Assembly: GCF_000516985.1 (NCBI RefSeq)
Contig: NW_006917091.1
Coordinates: 4,113,022 to 4,177,021, forward strand
Direction of reading: 5' to 3'
From: Pestalotiopsis fici W106-1
Taxonomy: Eukaryota; Ascomycota; Sordariomycetes; Amphisphaeriales; Sporocadaceae
Length of the DNA stretch: 64,000 nt
A program made the translations under genes and the position numbers. Below the pieces are notes generated by a model. The model made no database searches and was not told the DNA's origin. It saw only the letters and a list, made by a program, of their open reading frames with translations. Positions 59,282-64,000 of the stretch are shown one piece after another (within the stretch, counting starts at the first letter, position 1; every line of letters starts with the position of its first letter).

Positions 59282-59695
59282 CTACCGAGCGGCAATCTTT
59301 GTTGCAAGCTGTGTGATATACATACCGAGGTAAAATCCACCCACGATACATGGGATGCCTATGTCGATGTCCAGATCAGCGGGGATGCACTGGGATCCAT
59401 ACATGCCATACGACAAATGTAGTAAAGTGACCTTTTGGGAATCCCGAGTTAGTAAGTCAAGGATAGCTCCTCGACATGCGCTCGCCACTTGCTTCATGCA
59501 AGAAGCCAAGGCCTGGCCATGACTTGTCTTTGATGAGTCTGGAAATACTTGCCCAGGTGATGCAAGACCACACTGCGATTTCACGTTCATCTGCAAGTCA
59601 GTTGTCAATAAGACGGTAGTCTGACCACTGGTGACGAGCGCACACATGGACGGAGCTGCAAGTTGAATAGTGGATTTGGGGATGTGACCTGACAT
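59282..59695 (-). CDS. Weak ORF, hypothetical protein
   Basis: An open frame of 137 residues from the first in-frame ATG at 59695 (the frame extends back to 59764 only through non-ATG codons). It has a scatter of cysteines and a moderately hydrophobic stretch near the C terminus (IGIPCIVGGFYLGMYI). It lies tail to tail with the CorA-like gene and head to head with the alpha/beta hydrolase, so the position is possible. No domain, signal peptide or homology is recognised. It could equally be a chance frame. Confidence 0.25.
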   Translation of the reverse strand: MSGHIPKSTIQLAAPSMCALVTSGQTTVLLTTDLQMNVKSQCGLASPGQVFPDSSKTSHGQALASCMKQVASACRGAILDLLTRDSQKVTLLHLSYGMYGSQCIPADLDIDIGIPCIVGGFYLGMYITQLATKIAAR

Positions 59696-59906
59696 CCTCC
59701 ACTTTGATCGCTGTCCACCCCCACATAAAGACAATTGTTGGGGCTCTCGATCATGGTATGACAATGCAGATCTTCAAGATGCACGACTACACTAAAGTCT
59801 TGCTTCCTCGCATTTTAAATAAGCCTCAATCAAGATCCCGAAAGTCTCAGTTTTGACCACCCTCCTCTGATTAACGCGCATCTTATCACTATCTGAAGAG
59901 GAAACC

Positions 59907-60686
59907 ATGACAGCCACATCCACACCTTCTCGACCGATGGGCATAATTTTGGTCCATGGCGGCTTCCATCTCCCGTCATGCTTTGACAAGCCCAAAGCCC
60001 GACTAGAGGCCGCCGGGTTCTCCCCCGTCCTCGCCGTGCGCCACCCCAGCGTCGGCCGGGACCCAAAGGTGACGGTCGAGGACGACGCTCGCAACATTCA
60101 GGCCGAGATGGAGCCTTACCTGGACCAGGGCATCGAGTTCCTCGCCGTGTCGCACTCGTACGGCGGCGCGCCCCTGACCATTGCCGCCAAGGGCTACTCG
60201 GTCGCGGAGCGCGCGGCGCAGCACAAGACGGGCGGCATCCGCGCCGTTGTGTACCTGACGAGCAATGTGGTGCCCAAGGCCGGCGCCAGCGCGCTGAGCC
60301 CGTTGCCGCCGCTGGATATCGTCGAGATGGGTGAGGGTCTCATGTGGGCCAACGAAAAGGCCAAGGCTGCCTTTTATGGCCCCGACATGGCCGGCGATGA
60401 GGCGGATAGATGCATGGCGGTGCTGCTGCCGCAGTCGATGGAATCGCTCCTTGGCGGAGTCTCGGTGGGCGTGGATGAATTGACTGTGTCTGCATATTAT
60501 ATTATTTGCGAAAAGGATCAGACGATTCCAGTGCGGACGCAGGAGGAGATGATTGCAACGATCCCGACGCTGAAGAGAGTCTTGCGCAATCCTGGTGGTC
60601 ATACGGCATTCATTACAGAGATGGGAAAGTTTGTGGAGCAAATCATTGAAATCGCGGACGAGGTTGAGAAGGATTTCAAGGCATAA
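59907..60686 (+). CDS. Alpha/beta hydrolase, small soluble type
   Basis: Single exon of 259 residues from ATG 59907. The oxyanion motif is ILVHGGFH near the N terminus. The nucleophile elbow reads SHSYGG (Ser84), with Ser in place of the usual first Gly of GxSxG, as in several plant methylesterase-like and fungal relatives (GHSYGG type). The acid is Asp204 in CEKDQTIP and the catalytic His is His232 in NPGGHTAF, so the triad is complete. There is no signal peptide or membrane segment; it should be cytosolic. Length and layout fit the AB hydrolase-1 family; the substrate is unknown, esters being most likely. GC content at third positions is high compared with flanking DNA. Confidence 0.9.
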   Translation: MTATSTPSRPMGIILVHGGFHLPSCFDKPKARLEAAGFSPVLAVRHPSVGRDPKVTVEDDARNIQAEMEPYLDQGIEFLAVSHSYGGAPLTIAAKGYSVAERAAQHKTGGIRAVVYLTSNVVPKAGASALSPLPPLDIVEMGEGLMWANEKAKAAFYGPDMAGDEADRCMAVLLPQSMESLLGGVSVGVDELTVSAYYIICEKDQTIPVRTQEEMIATIPTLKRVLRNPGGHTAFITEMGKFVEQIIEIADEVEKDFKA

Positions 60687-60959
60687 ATTGTGGGAAATCT
60701 GGCAACGCCTTTCAAGCTGCGATGCGCATATCGAATGCGGGTTCAGCTGTAATTTCTTTGGTTTCAGTGTGCAGTATGGTTAAAGTCTTTATACGAGAGA
60801 CTCATGAGCTTTTCGGAAACATGAGACCATTCAATTAGGATCCGAGATACACTGACATGAATCAATCTGACGATGATAGAACAGTACTAATACTCGTGAA
60901 ACCGCACTTGATGAAATGACAGAAGAGTTTCAAGAATCATGCTGCAGTCGTTCGTATCA

Positions 60960-61625
60960 CTAGGCAGAAATCCTGGCATCCCTCCACATATGATAGTGAA
61001 ACATCTTGACTCCGTCCCCAAAGTCCTTGTCCGTCTTTCCGATGATCTCGAATCCAAATTTCCGGTACAGTCGTTCGCCGGCAACCGAGGCTTCCAGGTA
61101 CGCATCCACACGCTGCTCGTCAAACTCGCGACAGCCCCACGCCATGATGGCATGACCAATTCCCTGCCCTTGGCATTCGGGCAAGACGCACATATTCTGG
61201 ACATTGGCGCACACCCTGCCCTGGACGTGTCGCTGAATCTCTTGCCGGCCGTAGCGATCGATGGCGGCGGCGCGGGCCTGGCAGTCTCCACCCTCGACCC
61301 AGAAATACCGATCGAGGACGGACTCGGACGTCTCGTCCGACGGGACTGGAGGTCGGAGCGGTGTCGGCGTGGTTGCCTGTGCTTTCGCAGTGTTGGAATT
61401 GGGAAGGAAGAACATTGAAAAGCCCACGACCTTTCCGCGAGGTAGCTCGGCCTTGACAATTCTTAGGCCACTGTTCTCGTGTATGTCGGCCCTCAGTGCT
61501 CTTGTGTTTCTTGCCCGATTCTCGGCCGTGTCTGGGCCAAAGACGGAGAAAATTACATCGACAATTGAGGGGACATCGGCTTCTGTCGCCAATGACACGA
61601 GCACGTTGTCTTGGTTGGAACACAT
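60960..61625 (-). CDS. GNAT-family N-acetyltransferase
   Basis: Single exon of 221 residues starting at the ATG 61625; the frame is open further upstream, but that part has no family similarity and is AT-rich. The acetyl-CoA-binding motif A is VQNMCVLPECQGQGIG (about 142-157, QxxGxG-type pyrophosphate loop), followed by the helix HAIMAWG and motif B EASVAGERLYRKFGFE (about 178-193), where Tyr is the usual general acid. This matches small-molecule or antibiotic-type GNAT acetyltransferases common in fungi. A Pro-rich loop (about 85-100) is inserted before motif A. No targeting signal is seen. The substrate cannot be predicted. The gene converges with the alpha/beta hydrolase, 273 bp apart. Confidence 0.9.
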   Translation of the reverse strand: MCSNQDNVLVSLATEADVPSIVDVIFSVFGPDTAENRARNTRALRADIHENSGLRIVKAELPRGKVVGFSMFFLPNSNTAKAQATTPTPLRPPVPSDETSESVLDRYFWVEGGDCQARAAAIDRYGRQEIQRHVQGRVCANVQNMCVLPECQGQGIGHAIMAWGCREFDEQRVDAYLEASVAGERLYRKFGFEIIGKTDKDFGDGVKMFHYHMWRDARISA

Positions 61626-62482
61626 AATTATTGTAAATATGCAAATGATTTTTTCGAATAATGCCAGCCAACTGTTAATCAAAATATCATGAAAACACCG
61701 CAGAAAAGAGGAGTTGTGAGGGTAAAGACGAAGGCAAATGCATGGCTCCAGTGGGCGCTGGGTAGAAATTCGGATGCCTGTTTCACTGGTAAGGACATAT
61801 GCAGACACTGAAAGCTAAGCTGGTCTTTGCCCAAATGATCGAGTGCTGCAACATGCACAGCGGTTTATGGAAAAGAAATATGCATAGTTAAATTAGGTTG
61901 AATGCCAAATCATGCAAAAAGAGCCAATGAATCAGACGTTGCAAGTGACACGACGTCGAGTCTGGTGATGTGATAGGCAATTGAGGAGATTCCAAGACAT
62001 GAGATGCATAACCACCCGATACTGAGCAACCGAGGCGCAGCGGCCAGTGACCACGGCTAGCGTCCAAAAATTGGCAATGAAAAGGCCAGATGGTTTCACT
62101 GGGCTCGTGGATGCGTGAGGCTTGGCACAACGGAGATAAGATGCGATTGATAAGAGCTTCCGGATCTGGGCCCCTGCAAAAGTGGGAAAGTTGGCCCTAC
62201 AACCGGGATTACCACGGGGAAGGCGCCTAAATTCTGCCACCCACCTTTGGCTTTCTCATCGTGGGCTTGGGTAGCATTTTGCACAACAAAACACTATACT
62301 AGGAATAGCGCAAATGGGAAAATATATCGCTCTATTTTACTTTTCTTTGAGTACCATCGGTTATTCGCAACCCAATTTCAGAAGCCGGCCATCTATTTCT
62401 CTATGAAAATCGCGCTCGAGCAAATTCGACCAAAAAATTCGTAACAATTTCATCAAAACATCCAAGCACAACATGGCAACGA
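61626..62482. other. Intergenic region, GNAT promoter and 3' side of the propeller gene
   Basis: About 0.86 kb between two minus-strand genes. It contains AT-rich stretches but no ORF, RNA gene or repeat that I can support. Confidence 0.55.
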
Positions 62483-64000
62483 TCAAAGGTACTCGTTCGG
62501 GACATACATCGGCATCGAGTCCTCCCACAAACTATCCGTCACCAACCGCTTATCCGATCCGTCGGCATTCATGACCATGATTTGACCGTAGGGCTGGAAG
62601 GTATTGTCAAAGAGAACAGACTCGTCGCGGAAGCCGTACATGCCCGTGGACCACATGATGCGGCCGTCGTACGACCACACAGCGTGGGCGTCATTGGCTG
62701 GGCTGTCAGTGAGCTGCTTCAGGTCGGTGCCGTCGGGCCGGATGGTCATGATGTCGAAGCGGTCATCGTACCAGCGTGCGCCGTACTCCCATGTCCAGTT
62801 GACCTGGCGCGTGAACACAATGAGCTCGCCGTCGGGCGACCAGCCGGGGGTGTTGTCCCAGCCCTCGGTCAGCACGCTCGTCTCGCCCGAGGTCAGGTTG
62901 AGCATGCGTAGGCCCAGAGGCGCGGCACTGGTTCGGTTCCAGAGCCGGTAAACGATGCGCGTGCCGTCTGGCGACCAGGACGGGAAACCTGCGTTGAGCT
63001 CGCCAGGCGTCTCCGTCAGGTCCACGAAGCCGTCTCCGCTGGCATTGGCGCGGTAGATGGTGCCTGTTTCGGCGTTGCGGTCAAAGAACCATGTACCCAT
63101 ACCAACGGCAATCTCGGAGCCATCAGGCGAAAAGGTTGGCTGGAAAGCTCCACCGAGGCCCTGGGAGAGGTAGCTGGCCTCGGTTGCATTGTCCGTCTCC
63201 CACACATCATTCACATCAAAGGCAGTCACGAGGTCCGTGTATCCAGTGGACGACGTGACGACAGAGCTATTACCGAGCTGCTTCTGCGTAAGGGCGATGC
63301 GGCCAGTCGCATTGTTGAGCATTGGGAACACGTCCATGAAGCGGTAGTCCCATTCGCTGTCCCAGCTGAAAAGTTCTCTGCCACCGGCACGCTGGTCCCA
63401 CGACACGACCTCATATACGACCTTGGAGCCATCGGGCGACCATGAGGGGTCACGCAGATAGGTCAGGTTGAATGCTGTGTGCGTAGCGTCAGGCTCAGTG
63501 TAGTTGATACCCTCACTCTCGCCGCCCTTGATCACGTATCCAATGTTGCTGCTGTTGCCAATGTAGTGCTGGAAGAGCTTGAGGTAGTCTCCAGAGGTGT
63601 GGTTGACAACATCAGTTCCACTGGCAACATCAACACTGAGGATCTGACCAGAGACTTCTCCGTACTGATACGCGGTACCATGCGAAGCGTAGGTGTCCTC
63701 ACGAGACACTCTGTTGAACAGGATACGGGATCCATCTAGAGACCATGTAGGGGTACCGAGCGAGTAGCCATCTTCGCTGACTACTTGACGCAGGTCCGAC
63801 CCATCGGGACGGACCACATAGATCGACAACGTCTGTGTGTGCTCCCAGCCTGTTCCCTCACCGTGGCCGGTCCACTCCGTGTTACGATCGGAGCTGAAAG
63901 CAATCCACTCGCCATCGGGCGACCAGGTGGGACGGTAGTGTCCCTGGGGGCTATCTTTGCTTGGTCGAGTCGCTTCAGTGTCGGTGAGGTTCTGAGCTTC
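62483..64000 (-). CDS. PD40/TolB-type beta-propeller protein, probably secreted (5' end outside window)
   Basis: A single open frame runs from the stop at 62483 to the window edge, giving 505 visible residues; the start lies to the right. At least seven PD40 (WD40-like) repeats are visible, each with a W/F-S-x-D-G core (WSPDGEW, WSLDGSR, WSPDGSK, FSPDGSE, WSPDGTR, WSPDGEL, WSYDGRI), spaced as in a TolB-like beta-propeller. Many N-glycosylation sequons (NHT, NSS, NYT, NLT, NAT, NRT, NWT) fit passage through the secretory pathway. No peptidase domain follows the propeller, unlike dipeptidyl-peptidase-type proteins. In bacteria TolB belongs to the envelope Tol system; secreted fungal PD40 proteins have no fixed function that I know. 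Carbohydrate or protein binding at the surface is inferred. Confidence 0.88.
   Translation of the reverse strand, partial: EAQNLTDTEATRPSKDSPQGHYRPTWSPDGEWIAFSSDRNTEWTGHGEGTGWEHTQTLSIYVVRPDGSDLRQVVSEDGYSLGTPTWSLDGSRILFNRVSREDTYASHGTAYQYGEVSGQILSVDVASGTDVVNHTSGDYLKLFQHYIGNSSNIGYVIKGGESEGINYTEPDATHTAFNLTYLRDPSWSPDGSKVVYEVVSWDQRAGGRELFSWDSEWDYRFMDVFPMLNNATGRIALTQKQLGNSSVVTSSTGYTDLVTAFDVNDVWETDNATEASYLSQGLGGAFQPTFSPDGSEIAVGMGTWFFDRNAETGTIYRANASGDGFVDLTETPGELNAGFPSWSPDGTRIVYRLWNRTSAAPLGLRMLNLTSGETSVLTEGWDNTPGWSPDGELIVFTRQVNWTWEYGARWYDDRFDIMTIRPDGTDLKQLTDSPANDAHAVWSYDGRIMWSTGMYGFRDESVLFDNTFQPYGQIMVMNADGSDKRLVTDSLWEDSMPMYVPNEYL

Noticed and set aside
1..64000. CRISPR arrays, insertion sequences, prophage, riboswitches, ribosome binding sites
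   Set aside because: The sequence is eukaryotic; no spaced repeats, transposase or bacterial-type signals were found.
1..64000. Secondary-metabolite gene cluster
   Set aside because: A Zn2Cys6 factor, two hydrolases and an acetyltransferase are present but dispersed over 60 kb, and no backbone synthase (PKS, NRPS, terpene cyclase) is encoded.

Overview
The window is chromosomal DNA of a filamentous ascomycete (Pezizomycotina). The protein families (War1/Leu3-type Zn2Cys6 factor, Bem3-type PX-PH-RhoGAP, fungal nicotianamine synthase, fungal CorA-like protein) suggest a Sordariomycete, possibly Hypocreales; that placement is inference. Genes are single or split by introns of 55-165 bp with GT..AG borders and CTRAC-like branch sites. 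One 516-bp intron is proposed in the Bem3 gene. Fifteen protein-coding genes or gene ends, one disabled gene copy, one weak ORF, one exon-like relic and one tRNA-Gly(GCC) are supported.

Layout. 1-18 kb carries conserved genes: the 3' part of a Zn2Cys6 regulator (+), a serine-rich protein (-), a membrane-anchored alpha/beta hydrolase (-), nicotianamine synthase (+) and the Rho GTPase-activating protein Bem3 (-). 18-26 kb has no recognisable gene. 26-32 kb holds three lineage-type proteins: a disordered protein, a Pro/Ser-Arg-rich protein and a Cys-rich secreted protein with a GPI-like tail. 31.7-43.3 kb is a second long stretch without a recognisable gene, ending at a single-pass membrane protein. 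47.7-51 kb contains a tandem pair of paralogues resembling the core of fungal STAND/NACHT-like proteins; the first copy is interrupted by an in-frame TAG. 52.7-64 kb is gene-dense: a secreted DUF1593/Sde182-type protein, tRNA-Gly, a metallo-beta-lactamase-fold protein between AT-rich flanks, a CorA-like protein, a second alpha/beta hydrolase, a GNAT acetyltransferase and the 3' end of a secreted PD40/TolB-type beta-propeller.

How the genes relate. There is no operon-like logic and no biosynthetic gene cluster. The regulatory clue I find most convincing is a 14-bp perfect palindrome of two back-to-back GATA sites 246 bp upstream of the nicotianamine synthase ATG, which would suit an iron- or nitrogen-type GATA factor. 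The accessory signals worth following are the tandem STAND-like pair with minisatellites and a decayed copy, the two long gene-poor intervals of unremarkable base composition, and the AT-rich island around the metallo-beta-lactamase-fold gene with an exon-like relic beside it. I did not find a convincing wholly new system.
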